From the NCBI GenBank assembly GCA_964036155.1, contig OZ038423.1, positions 16,693,249 to 16,757,248 on the forward strand: DNA of 64,000 bases, given 5' to 3'. Within the stretch, counting starts at the first letter, position 1; the number at the start of each line of letters is the position of its first letter. A model generated the notes under the pieces. The model was not told the DNA's origin and ran no database searches. It saw nothing but the letters and a program-made list of their open reading frames with translations. This document shows, in pieces, positions 51,501-64,000 of the stretch. The position numbers and the translations under genes are program-made. This DNA is from Diploscapter coronatus (lineage: Eukaryota; Nematoda; Chromadorea; Rhabditida; Rhabditidae).

Positions 51501-54500
51501 TATGCCAAGGCTAAACGCTTTACGTTATTATTTTGCTCATTTCAGTTATGATATGTCGCTCTCACTCGTACTATGTTTTCGTATGTTTCTAACAATACTT
51601 CCCCATTCTTCTCGATTCTGCTTCGCTGTTTGATCGTTACCTACCTTTCTTCATGATGTGCCTTCAGCATTCAGCCCCTATCATCCATCCCCTTCGCTCC
51701 TTCAATCTCCTTCATTCTGCATCAGTCTATCAGCTGTGTCTGTGTTCTACTTGTGCGTATCTGCTTTGTTGCTGTGTTTGTACGTGTGACAGCTGTTCCT
51801 TCCCTGCCTGGCTGCAAGCATCTCAGATGTCTTCATCACGTACCTCACCTTCCATGCTTTTTCCCCCGTGCGTCTTCGCGTCTTTCTCCATTTTCATTCT
51901 CCTTCTCGTTTCCGTTTCATATTCTTCATTGTCCGGATTCGATTTCGAATTCGATTTCTAATCCTTATCACTTCTCCTTCGGTTTCAAGTTATGCGCCAC
52001 GTTCGCACATCCAGACTTTTCGCCATGAAGCCGGACAAATTTTTGAGCCCCAAATATTCTTTTGGCGAATTTTTTCCCTAAACTCTAGGGATGATCGGAA
52101 TTTCAATTTTGAAAAATTCGGAATTGAAACTGAAGTTTTCCCTAGCTCAGAACCGGAATCGAAATTGCGAACCCTAAAACCCTCTGGGCTGAAATTTTCC
52201 TGAATCAAAATTTCGAACACCTCTACTAAATTTTCTATTTAGAATTGCACAAATTTTCTGATTCAACTGCACATCGGGCAACAAGTCATTTATTTCTATT
52301 CCTCATTTTCAGTCATGCCTTTTCATCGGAAAGTTATTTTGTTTCGTTTATTTATTTTTCGATCAAGTATAATTTATGTGCATTTATAATGCTCAGTGTT
52401 CACATATTCTCTTGCATTCTATCAATCTCACTCGTTTCAGTGCGTTGACATGGCATTCAATCACCCTTCTTTTTCTTTATCCTTTCAATTTATTAACATT
52501 CCTTTCGGAATTTCCTTTCATCCTAAATTTTTCGCCTTTGTGTTATGAAGTCTCAATCTATCGATTCCGATTCATTTCGACCACTCGCCGGCTCTTCATT
52601 CTCAGCTGCTTGGCATTGTTAATTTCCTTATTTGATGACTTTGTGCATTCTTGCATCTTCTCTGCATTTCATTTCCTGTCGCCTCTCCTTCCATCCTCCA
52701 GCTCTGTTCTGCCCGGCCTTGTCTCGTCAATTCAATTATGTCTGTCTTGGTTCGTCCTCTAGTCTTCGTCTTCAGGCTTCGGCATCGTCGTCCCCTTGCT
52801 TCCCTTTTTGTGTTTTATTCCATCCCATGTCTGCATCTGCGTGTCTTCTTTGTTGTTTTCGTTCTTTTTCCCCATATTCTGAGTCCATTTCAAGTCGATT
52901 TCCTGCTCGCCCTTTCACTGGTTTATCTACAGAATTTCCCGCTTTCAATAGCCCAACTTCAATTTAACCAAATGAATTTTCGGTACTTTCGCTAGTGCAC
53001 GGAGCCTTTCAGTTTGGTTATTTAGTTTGTTGGATTTAGAAATAGTTGACGAACAAAATCCACTCCCGAAATGCACTTGGACCAATTTCGATGCCATGCA
53101 AATGACTCATAGTCGAATTTATGGAGAAGTGGGAGTGATCTATTGCTATTGTCCTGTTGCTTGTTGTTTGTCCATTTGCTGTACGAATGGCAATTTTATC
53201 CCGAATCGAGTATTTTCGTGCGCGACTGCAATAATGGAAATGTGATAGGAAGAAGGGACAAAAACGGATTCGGATTCAACAGCTCCGGGTGCCCTTCTCA
53301 GTGCCAGATTCCATTCCATTCCCACACTCGGCCGATCCTCGAAATGCACCTCCTTCCTTTTTATCCTCGGTTTTGGCTTTTCTTTCAGGCTCAGTCTCTT
53401 TTTGGGATTGCCGATTTGTGTTTCTCTGCCTTCTTCTCTTCCTCTCTAAATAGGCTCAATTGCGGCGTCGCCAGTGGCAGAGTCGAGGCAGGGGGACCCA
53501 TCTTCTCTCTCTTCCTTCCTTCCCCTTTTCCCTTTCCCTCACCCTCTTCCTCTTCTGTTTTCTCCCTTTCAGTTGACAATTTCATTTGGTTATTCGTATA
53601 CAAAGGGAGAAGATGGTTTAGTGCATCGTTGTGCTTCTGGAATATAGCTGTGTCCATCTTGAGAAAACACGAAATCTGATAGATTAGAGAGCCTAAAAAT
53701 GGCAGCTACAGTTGGTCTTTCTATTTAGGGTATCTCCTAAACGTGTATTGTTTTACACATCGCGTATTTGACCAGCACAATCTCATGTGATATTTCAACG
53801 TCCATTCCAGCAATTCCCCAATTGTACGTTTGTAATTCGTAATTGTTTCTCTTCACTCGGCTAGTTTGTGTTGACAAATGCCTTTGCTCTTTCCTCTAAC
53901 AGCTTTAGTCTTCCATCTTTTCCTTGCCTTCCTGCTTGATTGGCTCTGATCGTATGCAAATTCACTGCTCTTCCCTGTGATTCATGCTTTCCACTTCCCT
54001 CAGCTGCAATCATGTCCCATCTCTGCGGTGTTCTTCTGTTTCTGTTTCTCTGACTCATTCCTCTTCGGCATTTTTCCACTCACTTCTCACATATCCTTCT
54101 TCCCCCTCTGCTCCATTGTTTGTTTATAACTTTCGAAATCTTCGTCTCATTCTTCGTCGTCCTAATTTGTGCCTTCATCTTCACTTCTCACTTTGACTGC
54201 CCACTGCAGTTGTCTTTCGTTCGCCAACCCTTCTTTTCCCTTCACTTCGATCCTATTCTTCCTCATTAATGCATTAGTAGGCGATGAGTCGACTTTGCAT
54301 CCCCATTTTGGCCAATCACCTAACTTTCTGCATTCAATATTTTTATTGTCCACTTGAGCAAAATCGACTTTTATTTTTATCTTTTCGTTTTCCGTTTTCA
54401 TCCATCTTTAATTTTATCATGTTCGCGCTACTCTAGACACAATTTATTATTATTTTTTGTTTTTTTGTTATCTTTTCGATGTTCGATTTTCCTAATTTTC

Positions 54501-55137
54501 TAGGTTACTGTATCATAAAATCACTTATCCCTGTCGTACAATTTTTTTCGAAACACTTGTAACGTTTATTCGGAATATGAATTGTCACGAATTCATGATT
54601 TATCTTTTTCCGTTCTTGTTGAATTTTTCTTTTTTTCTACAACTCACGATCAAGATATTTTCTGTCGCCAGATTTATTTTCCAAATCATCGTGGTTTTTA
54701 TAGCTTCTGTTATTTTTATTGTTACCTCTCTGCGTGCCTCTATTCTCGGCTCTTTATCAGAGTGTTAATCTGTTGATGCCCCAGGAGGCTTTCTCAGCCA
54801 GCCATATTTCTGTGAACATTTCGGCACTGCTCTCCGCTCTTCTTCCTTTTTCCTTCCAGCAGCTTTTCTGTGATTCCCTCGTTTCCATATCATTCACTCT
54901 TTGACATGTCATTTCTCCCTTCCCCTTTTATTTTCATATCTCCCGACTACTCTCGTCTCCCCCTCGCCGTTTATGTACTGCTCCTTGTCGTCTTCACTCA
55001 TTTCTTATCTTTCCCTCCCTACTTTGTTTCCTTCATTTCTTCATTTCTCGTCTTTTTTCGATGGACTTTGACACTCCCCTTTCTGTTTATGCTAATTATG
55101 CCCCATTCCAGGCATGCTTCTGCAGCCAACCGACAAC
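48540..55137. other. Pyrimidine-rich tract upstream of the kinesin, no gene called
   Basis: For about 6.6 kb the plus strand is strikingly rich in C and T (for example the CCCTTTCCCTCACCCTCTTC region near 53540). This produces many spurious Leu/Ser/Phe/Pro-rich plus-strand frames and Lys/Glu/Arg-rich minus-strand frames. I find no homology-supported exon. It ends just before the kinesin start, so it may be promoter, 5' UTR or an unspliced first intron. A degenerate repeat lies at about 52080-52215. Confidence 0.5.
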
Positions 55138-55140
55138 AAC

Positions 55141-55157
55141 TGACTGACTGACTGACT
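55141..55157 (+). repeat. TGAC tetranucleotide repeat
   Basis: Four TGAC units plus one T, about 63 bases before the kinesin start codon and probably in its 5' UTR. Confidence 0.8.
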
Positions 55158-55219
55158 CGAATCGAATACTAAACGCATCCACGCAGCCAAGCAGCCAATT
55201 AGCCCGGACCTGCACGACC

Positions 55220-58200
55220 ATGACTGTGGCAGCAGAAATGTCCCCTGTCGGGGAGGCAGCCGATCAAAAGATTAAAGTTGCGGTGCGCGTGCGGCCGCTC
55301 AACAAACGCGGTATGTCCCCTTCTCTTGACTATGCATTTCTTATGAATTGCACACAGTTGCGAGCAGAACAAAGGACAGTCTAACATGCCATTTTCCACT
55401 ACAAATACGTCATAAATTAGACATAGCCTTTTGTGCTGTGTGGTTCGATAAGATCACTGCATTCAAGAATTAGACTGGCACTCTCCCAGTCTGCAGTCGA
55501 AAGCTCTTTTTACTTCTGCGATCCACTTCTTTCAAAATCGAGACAAACGAGAGCGGCCGCAGCTGTGAATGGAGAGATGATGGAGAGGAAACACATTTGG
55601 GGGATATAATTCGGGGGATGAGGGAATGCAAACGGATAGAGAGGGGATTGGTCCAAAGAATGACTCGCAAATTGTTTTGCCTGTTCCATGTTCTCACCTG
55701 CCCTTCCAATTCCCCATTCAATCTGTCTGCCCTCTGACGACCAGCTATGCCTTCCAGCAGCTTTTCCTTCCCCTTTTTCGTCATTTGCACGGCTCATTTG
55801 CCTCGCCTCTGCGGCATCTTTGAATGTCTCCCCCCTTGTCTTTCGGCCTTGTCTCTGCTCGTTTTGAGCGACACTGATCCCTTTCTTCTGAAAGCAGAAA
55901 GGACAAGGACCGACTCGATTTGTGGAAAATGAAACTAATTGGAAACATGCAAAAAGTGCATAATGGCTAGGGGAACGGACGGATTTGAACAATTTGAGGA
56001 CCATTTGAAAGAGGAACAGAACTATTCTTTAATCAAATGAAATTCGAATGAAATGAAACAACTTAATGGCACTATAAAAGAGGCACACAAACATCTGACT
56101 ACAGTAATCTTGCCTCAATGAAATGAGATATTGCAGAGCTGGAATTGAGAACGAAGACCGTCGTGAAGATGAATGGAAACCAGACCATTCTCGACCACCC
56201 CGTTGATGAGTAAGGAATTTCAGTAGTTGGTTGTTCGAAAGTTTTCCTTTTCTGTTACTGAAAACCTCTAAAAATAATCTCCAAACAGTTCTAAATGAAA
56301 GATGAAGGCACAATGAAAGTCCATAATTTCAGAAACAAACCAAAGCCCTTCGCATTCGACTATTCCTTCGATTCGTCGGATCAAAATGAAAGCCAATTTG
56401 CAAGTGAGCCTTTTCAAGATTTTTAAAATGAATTATGATTTGATATTTGAAATGATATCTTTCTTAAATATTGTGCTTTGTGCATATTTTGTAAATTTGT
56501 AGGAATTCGTTATGTTCCAAGTTTCGGGTATTTTTCTTTTCTCAAACTTGATTCATAAAATAAAATTTGGAAATTGAAGTTGTTGTTATTGTTGTTAGCT
56601 CACAGGCGGAATGTAAAGTAGGATCAGACTACACGCTCTTTTATTTTTCATTAGCGCTCAAGAGCCTATATAGAAGAAAAAGTTAGAAGAATCTAACGCT
56701 TTCAAAATTCACCTCACAACTTTGTTCAAAATTTAATTTTGCTGTTTTACATAATTGAAATAATTTTAGAATAGGTTTTCCAAATGATTATTTTGATAAA
56801 CTGACAAAATTTTTAAATTTCATCATGCACAGTAGTTGATAAAATTCCGTGAGAATACAAAGCTATATGCTAACGATTATGAATATGAGTGATAAAATCA
56901 CGTCTGAAAAGTTTAGGGATTCCAATAACTTTCTCAATCAAAAAATTTCAGGCCAAGAGAAGGTGTTCAACGAAATTGGCTATGATTTGATGGAGAACTC
57001 GTTTGCGGGCTACAATGCGTGTCTCTTCGCGTATGGCCAAACGAGCTCTGGCAAGTCGTACTCCATGATGGGCACATCTGACCAGCCTGGGATAATTCCT
57101 CGACTCTGCAATGAAGTACGTCTAAGTTTCTTCCATATTCGATCATTTATTCTTTTTCTTGCAGATCTTCAAGCGAATCGACCAAACGACCAGCGATTCT
57201 CTCACGTACAAGGTCGAAGTCTCGTACATGGAAATTTACAACGAACGGGTTCGCGATCTGCTCGATCCGAAAAAGTGAGAAATATATTCCTGTTCAGATC
57301 GAAATGGAAGAAATTTCAGGTCGAACAAAACCCTAAAAGTCCGCGAACACAAAATCCTCGGGCCAATCGTCGATGGACTCAGTAACTTGGCTGTTGATTC
57401 TTATCAGGTGATTTCTTCTTCGTTTTTGACCTAACAATTCCTTTTCAGAAGTAAAGGTGTAGAAAATTACGCTTTTTTTGCTAATGCGACAAAATGATAA
57501 TTTATTTTCAGCAAATCGAATCGCTAATCGGCGAAGGCAACAAAAGCCGAACAGTGGCAGCCACAAACATGAATGCAGAGTCGTCTCGTTCTCACGCGGT
57601 CTTCAACATCACTCTCACACAGACGCTCAGAGATATCGAAAACGGGGTTTGTTGTTTGTATTTTTCAATAACGCTCTGAAAATATTGTTATGAATCGTTT
57701 CATAGCCTTACCGATAGCTTCTATCTTCAATATCCACTTGCTATTCTTCCTTTCAGAAAGGGAAACGACCGTTGCGCAATTTTCTTCGATTTTTACTCCA
57801 ACTTGCTTTCTTCGGGGATAAACATAGGGCGTTTTGAGAAAGCATAAGGTTCATAAGGTCGTGTTTTTCATGTTCTGAAAGGAAGAATCGCATGTGAATG
57901 TCGAAAATCCGGATTAAATTCAACCATTTACTTTTCCCAAGAGATGTGTGAAGGTTGCCAGAATTTCACTTTAATTTGATTTTTTGTATAAATTTTTGAA
58001 CTGGTAAAAAGTAGGAATATAACATGTGACAAAGGTTTCGAGCATTTTTAGATATTTTTCTTTACTTTATCTTTTTCAGTTTTCCGGAGAAAAAGTATCG
58101 AAGATATCTCTGGTTGATTTGGCTGGAAGTGAGCGCGTCGCGAAAACAGGAGCCATGGGGAAGCGCCTCGAGGAGGGCGGCAGCATCAACAAATCCCTCA

Positions 58201-61200
58201 CCACTCTTGGAATGGTCATCTCTGCTCTGGCTGAGCGGTCCAATTCCACGAAGAAGGACAAATTCATTCCCTACAGAGACTCTGTCCTTACATGGTTTGT
58301 TATTTTTTCTTGTTGACCAGAATTTAACGCTACATAAAACGAAAATGAATTCGCATCAAAATTGGACCGAAATACCTTTTCCCCATAATTATGGCAGCTC
58401 TATTTTCCGAAATTCCGAAGTATTATATCTACCCAAGATGAATCTTATTCCTCAGAAAAGTTGATCATTCAATCAACAACTTCAGGCTTCTTCGCGATAA
58501 CTTGGGCGGCAATTCTCGAACTGTGATGATTGCCACAGTTTCCCCTGCAGCCGATAACTATGAAGAGACTCTGAGCACATTGCGATATGCTGACAGGTAA
58601 ATTTTTATCGTCGTGTATTTTTTGTTTGAAACATCGCAATTTCAGAGCGAAGAAGATCGTCAACCACGCTGTTGTGAACGAGGATCCGAATGCCCGAATC
58701 ATCAGGGAATTGAGGGAAGAAGTCGAGTCGCTCAGGATGAAGATTAGTCAAACCAAGAAGGAACAGACCGTGAGAATTCTCTTGCAATAATTTTGCTACT
58801 TTTGGAATTTGACACAGTGGCGGATAAGAGCATTGAGCCATCTCCGTGTTAAGGTTATTTCCAGCCTAGAGCTTTGCAATGCATAGATAATTTTGAATCT
58901 TGGAATACATTCTTGTCTTATATAGATGCACATGTGTATGAAATTTCAGCTGAACCTGTGCATTGCAGACCAATGGGCTAGGCAAAGCCCTAGCATGGGA
59001 TGATCCAATACTTTTGTTCGCCACTATAGGTGTTCCCATTTGTTAATTTTTCCTCGAGTATTAACGATTGTCAAATTCTTAGAAAAGTTTAGGATTGCAC
59101 GAAGATTTTAGTGAAGTAAAAATTGACAGATTCAGAGTTATTCTTTAACTTGTTCGTAATAAGCAGATGTTTGGGATTTAGGATAACATGCCGTACTATT
59201 TCAGGAAACACTGGAATTGCGTGAGCGACTTGCAGAGAGCGAACGGCTCGTGGCTCAGATGAATAAATCCTGGGAAGAGAGACTGCGGGAGACTGAGACT
59301 CTCAACAAAGTCTGTCCCTACATTAGAGCTCACAAAACAATCTCGTTTACAATTCAGGAACGACAACGCGATCTGTCAGAAATAGGCATTTCCGTGGAGT
59401 CGAGTGGCATCAAAGTGGAGAAGGACAAATTCTACCTGGTCAACCTGAATGCAGACCCTTCGCTCAACGAACTACTGGTCTACTACGTCAATGGCACAGG
59501 TAGAAATAGTGATTATACCTAAGAGCCACAGACTCCTTCCTTTGCATTTTTCGTCTTTGTTCAAAAAGTGATGATTGAAAGTGCCAAAAATGGAAAGCAA
59601 GTCCCCTTCGAAGTTGGTGTTCACGAAAGATCACTATCAGAATCGATGAACAATTCGTAGAAATTGTTGTTCGTCAGAAAGTCTTGTCCGGAAATGTGTG
59701 CCTGCAGGCGCTCGCAGGACGTTTATATCACAAAATCGTGCTCACTTTCTTGGTCGATTTTGGCGGCATCTTTCGATTATTTTGAGCCGAAAATTCAAGA
59801 AAACTAAGCTATGCAAAACCATTTACGATTTCTAATTGTAACTAGGATTTCGTATATGTCAGAGAAAATCAATAATTACATCAAGATTTTAGAGAAAAAA
59901 AACAATGTTTCAATAAGCAAAAGATCTGACGCACTGCTTTCAGCGATCGTGGGAAACACTGAGGAAATCGATGCGAGCAGAGACAGCGGCCTGGGGTCGT
60001 CTGTCGAGGAATTGCATCTCAAGGCATCGTCCAACGGGGACGGCGAGAAGACTAACATCGTTCTGCGAGGCCTCGGTGTCGTGCACAGGTATGACTTGTG
60101 ATGTTTTTAAATTTGGATTTGACGCTTCAGAATTTCCTGCAAAGTCCCATTTTGAGTTTTTGATTAGCAATGAAGAAAATTCAACTCCGAAATTTGTTTT
60201 TCTAGTGAATTTAATATTAGCTTATTTTATTTTTGAACAAAATGTCCCTAATTTAGGCATGCCAAACTGTCCGTGGTTAGTGAAGATGGAGGCAAAGCGA
60301 AACGACTCTACATCGAACCATTAACACAGGAAGGAAGGCGAGTTTAGGTATGCAGTTTCTTAATGAAATTGCCCTCTTGCAGAGTGTTTGTGAATGGACG
60401 ACAGATTAGCGAGCGAACTCTGCTCCGAAATGGATATCGCCTGCTGTTTGGAGTGCACCACTTCTTCAAGGTGAATTGTCCGAAAGAGGCCACTGACGGG
60501 AATGCGATGGAGGAGAGCTGCATGTACGACTACAAAGATGCCTGGGACGAGGTGAATGGAGAGGGCGCCGGGGGCATCTCGGCTGCTGTCGACCAACTCA
60601 TGCAACGGGTCTCTATCAAGCATGAGGTAATACTAAATCTTTTTTTCATAATGATAGTGGCCAACATTAGCTTGAAATAATCTGTCATATCTGAAATTCA
60701 CGTTCTTCAGTTTATGATACTATTTTATCATAGTTTTTCGTGCTTATGTCTTCCATCTCGAATTATGAAAATCGGTCAAATTTCAATCGAATAACATCCA
60801 TTGTTTCGAATTCATGATCATTAGTGTAAGGGCATGCTTAATCTTTGATGATTTCCACTTCATGGATATTAGTTGATCATGAAGTAAAATGGCCAACAAC
60901 ATCACCGTAGTTTGATTCTCAACTTTTTTTACTAAAAAAATAGTATGCAAACCTACGTCAGTAATTCGATATTGTTGTATGCTGATGATTTTTGTTGCAG
61001 GAAGACAAAAAGGCCGCTCTCGAACAACAGTACGAAGCATTCGAGCAGTACATTCAGAATCTCCAGGCTGGAGGGTGAGACTCCTCCAATCTATTTCATC
61101 GGTCGGATAACGTAACGATCTTTCCAGATTCACCCCCTCGACTCCAATGACCCCCTGCTGGAGCCTGGCGACACCCTTAGGCACTCCAGCCTCAGCTCTG

Positions 61201-63857
61201 CCTCCGCCCTTCCCCTTCGCAGGGGGCAGCGGCGGCAGCAGCAGACAGACGGTCAAGAGCAAGTTCTTTTATTGGGCCCAGAAGAAGAAGGAGATGTTGG
61301 CTGAATCGCTGAAGAGGCTGAAGGTCGATCTGATCAGGGCACATGCAATGACGAACGAGGCCAACATGATCAGCAAGGAGTTGGCTGTGAATGACAAACG
61401 AGTCACCACTTACGACGTCACTCTCCATATTCCTGCTGCCAATCTCAGACCGTCCAAAATCAAGGTTTTTTCTCTCAAATAACTGAATATTTTTTATCAC
61501 CAACTTTTCTTTTATTTTTAAAGCATAATTATGCTAATTGTATCAACAATGCATATCTACAGCCTAGATTATTCAAATTATACGCGATATTTTCAGGCTG
61601 GTGCATTCATCTGCGAGCCAGTGATCGTCGTCAGACGAGTTGGGATGAGTGGAGCGCAATTATGGAGTGTAAGAAATGATGCAACAGACGAGCATTCAAT
61701 CAAATACTTCAGATGTCCCAATTGGAGAACAAACTGATCGACATGAGGGAGCTGTACGACGACAGAATGAATGAGGTTGCAGAGAAGGGAATGCCGAGGG
61801 GTTGCGGCAGTGCGATCGAGAGATCGGAGCAGGAAGCAGACGAGGAATCGCCCTCAGTAGTCATCGACCCATTCTTCGAAAGCCAGGTTCGTCATTCCGT
61901 CTAATTTGGAGAGAAATCGCTGATTTCTTCACTCGTATTTGCGAATTTGCCCATTTACCATATAAAGCGAGTGAAAATGAAGAGTTTCAGAGTGCGATTA
62001 GGTACTTTTGACATGCTAAGGTGATTAGCCCCGTATAAAATTTCTATCTGATAAGTTTCATCAGAATTTGCGAATTTCTATATAGGAATTTCCCTTGTGA
62101 GAGAAAATAACGGATTTTTGAAAGATTTCTCACCTTTTTCCCTCTCACATTGGCAATTTCAAGCTTTTACAATATCATCTTGAAGAAAACGTTTGAATTT
62201 CAGGAGCAACATTCTCTAATTGGCGTAGCTAACGTGTTTCTGGAAGTGCTTCTGCACGACCTGCGTCTCGATTATCAGGCAAGTTTATCCCTTCCATTTT
62301 TCTTTGCATCCTTTATTCATCGATGACGTATGTCGTGTTTATGGGTCAAGCACTTCCGGCTGCTCTGCCGACCGATTTCTGCGAGTTGTTCTTCATCCTC
62401 CTCTTGTAGTAGAGCGCCTTCTCGTTGATTAGTGTCCTCAACCCCTGCGAATCGCTCCATTCCATTTATTCTCTGCTAGAAAATAGTACCTCAATTGCTT
62501 GTTCTCCGCGCAGGTAGCGACGCGTGGGAACATAGGAGGCCAGGTAGAGCGAATTGTAGAAGTCCTTCAAATTTTCTCGATCGTTTGATGATCTTCTATT
62601 GAAATTTTCTTTCTTATGTCTATCTCTCAAAGTATCAGGCACACATCTCCTTTTCTGTGCGCAATCTGCCACCGAGCCAGCTCGACAGCCATCGCATCAT
62701 CGCTCGTGTTTGTTGATGAGCAGAAAATGAAAACGAAAACGAAAACAAACCCGTTCTTATTCCTTGAAATTCAAATTTGCAGGTTCCAATCATCTCGCAA
62801 CAAGGAGAAGTCGCAGGAAGGCTGCACGTGCAAATCTATCGAGTGGCAGGACCAATTGAGAGTGAAGATGACAGAGCAGTTGGATGCGAGAACCTAATTG
62901 GGAAAGTCATCAACTGCAGGGTGGGTGAATTAAATTTTTTGTTTGCTTCGATAAAGAATGTAAATTATGTGATTCATAAATAAATCCTCTTCATAATTGA
63001 TGAATAGTCAATTCGACTATGCTGATAACGAATATCATCTAAAAGTTGAATTTTTAAAAGATTTTTTCCACTTCAATTTTTACAGTTCATCATTATGAAA
63101 ATAAGTTTAACGCAGATTAATAAAACTGATCTTTTTACAAAACTATTTTCAGGTGCGCATCAAGCGAGTATGCGATCTGCCAGAATCTCTATCCCACTTC
63201 GTGTTCTGCCAGTACTCCTTCTTCAATGCCACGGAAATGCTCGTTGTCGCCCCTTCCCACGACCTCTCCCATCCACAGCCTTCCAACCACACCGTCGTCA
63301 TTTTCGAACATCAAAGGGTATCTCTGCATTGCTCATTCTTCTGATTTCATTTATTTTTTGCAGGACTTCCCCGTCGTCGTGACAGAAGAATTCCTGGAAT
63401 ACGTGCAGGAAGATGCCCTGTCGATAGAGGTGTGGGGCCATAGGAGCTGTGGCTCTGAACAGAAGGATGCTGCGAGGAAACTCGATGCAGAGGAGAGGAA
63501 CAAATCCCTGCAGGTTGGCGGAAGTTATTTCAGATAATTTTTCCCTTTGAGCTCATTTTTCTATTACATTTATTGAATATCGAATTTTCTAACATCTTGA
63601 TGGGTTATGCGTTCAAGACTATTTCCTACTGTGGGAAGCTGACTATTGTGCGTCTTCCGTAAAAAGTGCACTTTGCTATTGAACTTTCCGAAAATTTGAA
63701 TAAAATCATTGACTTTCAGGCTCGGTGGGGCGAAGTGTCTCGTCGATTGGAGTTGTGGATGCAGATAAACGAGCTGAATGAGAATGGGAAGTGGGAACCT
63801 GTCGAGTGCAGGCAGTTCGAGGACGTCAGCACTGGAGGAGTGTATCAGCTGAGACAA
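55220..63857 (+). CDS. klp-4: KIF13/KLP-4 family kinesin-3 (3'-partial, 24 exons visible)
   Basis: Plus-end-directed microtubule motor for vesicle transport. Exons: 55220-55310, 56137-56209, 56333-56403, 56952-57115, 57165-57274, 57320-57407, 57512-57646, 58080-58294, 58486-58596, 58646-58769, 59205-59309, 59358-59499, 59944-60088, 60257-60337, 60383-60626, 61001-61074, 61128-61464, 61597-61668, 61713-61886, 62204-62278, 62783-62920, 63153-63317, 63364-63513, 63720-63857. They encode 1,074 residues, and the gene continues past the window. The motor domain carries GQTSSGKS (P-loop), SSRSHAVF (switch I) and DLAGSER (switch II). [31 protein letters not shown] and the FHA domain follow, then [13 protein letters not shown] and [16 protein letters not shown]. 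These post-motor motifs match KIF13A/B better than UNC-104. The C-terminal CAP-Gly of some KIF13 proteins would be downstream. Introns 60338-60382 and 62279-62782 begin with GC. Confidence 0.95.
58813..59028. mobile_element. MITE of the CAGTGGCGG family, in a kinesin intron
   Basis: Starts ACAGTGGCGGATAAGAGCAT and ends AATACTTTTGTTCGCCACTA, forming terminal inverted repeats like those at 11671. It is about 216 bases long and non-coding, inside the intron 58770-59204. Confidence 0.7.
59358..60480 (+). other. klp-4: FHA domain of the kinesin, with an inserted acidic loop
   Basis: The FHA module runs from [18 protein letters not shown] to the [16 protein letters not shown] strand. Exon 59944-60088 adds about 30 residues rich in Glu, Ser and Asp ([17 protein letters not shown] and following), between the strand that reads IVG and the conserved GLGVVHRHAKL. 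Vertebrate KIF13 proteins have only a short link at this point. Confidence 0.75.
62346..62700 (-). CDS. Small nested antisense gene of unknown family inside a kinesin intron
   Basis: Three exons on the minus strand, 62700-62645, 62595-62490 and 62444-62346, are joined by canonical GT-AG introns of 49 and 45 bases with matching phases. They encode 86 residues that start [13 protein letters not shown] and contain [20 protein letters not shown] and [15 protein letters not shown]. The exons are GC-rich with codon use like the motor genes, while the two introns are AT-rich, so this looks like a real gene rather than chance. The product is basic and probably helical. A hydrophobic, Arg-containing N-terminus could be a mitochondrial signal or membrane anchor, but I do not recognise the family. 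It lies wholly inside the GC-AG intron 62279-62782. Confidence 0.7.
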
Positions 63858-64000
63858 GTTAGTTTTAAATTCTAATCGAAGAAATTGAATTTAATAAATC
63901 GCTAAAATTCGTATCGATACAGCAGGTAAGTTAAAACTTCCAGGGTTATATCTGATAGTGAATTTCGATATCTTCGCAAGCTTCGATTTTTAAAAATTTA

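Noticed and set aside
48540..55137. Dozens of Leu/Ser/Phe/Pro-rich plus-strand frames
   Set aside because: They follow from the pyrimidine bias of the strand, which suppresses stop codons; none resembles a known protein.
55470..56004. Minus-strand frames in the first kinesin intron
   Set aside because: Low-complexity Lys/Glu/Arg-rich frames produced by CT-rich intron sequence.
55220..63857. Assignment of the kinesin to UNC-104/KIF1A
   Set aside because: Post-motor motifs such as [11 protein letters not shown] and [16 protein letters not shown] match KIF13, not UNC-104.

Overview
The window is nuclear DNA from a nematode. Three things show this. First, nearly every gene is cut by many short introns with TTTCAG-type acceptors. 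Second, there is a complete STR-type seven-transmembrane chemoreceptor, a family found only in nematodes. Third, several start codons sit a few bases after a lone TTTCAG or TTTGCAG, as at spliced-leader trans-splice sites. I cannot name the species. Intron density is high, with about 147 introns in the genes I modelled, so I favour an intron-rich lineage over a close Caenorhabditis relative.

Layout. 47-28092 (+): cytoplasmic dynein heavy chain 1 (dhc-1), lacking only its N-terminal few hundred residues, which lie before the window; 81 exons are modelled, 4,314 residues, with all but one splice junction canonical or GC-AG. 29949-33658 (+): a CYP2-clan cytochrome P450 with an unresolved frame problem. 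34799-36667 (-): a complete eight-exon cis-prenyltransferase (dehydrodolichyl diphosphate synthase type). 39168-40906 and 40977-42707 (+): two tandem GGPP-synthase-type trans-prenyltransferases with almost identical exon lengths. 43274-45227 (-): the STR receptor. 45440-46445: a roughly 1 kb imperfect palindrome just upstream of the receptor. About 48.5-55.1 kb: a pyrimidine-rich tract without recognisable genes. 55220 to beyond the window end (+): a KIF13/KLP-4 kinesin-3, 24 exons and 1,074 residues visible. A small three-exon gene of unknown family lies antisense inside one kinesin intron (62346-62700).

The two motor genes have GC-rich exons. The genes between them (P450, prenyltransferases, receptor) have AT-rich exons and diverge faster. 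Dynein drives minus-end and KIF13 plus-end transport on microtubules, but nothing shows that their proximity is functional. The middle block places three isoprenoid-chain enzymes and a P450 within 13 kb, which raises the possibility of a small terpenoid-related cluster; this is inference only.

The most unusual features are the excess of GC-AG introns (8 of about 147), one dynein intron that seems to end in CG, the nested antisense gene, the tandem GGPP synthases in which the second copy has lost substrate-binding residues, and a Tc1/mariner-like MITE family in motor-gene introns.
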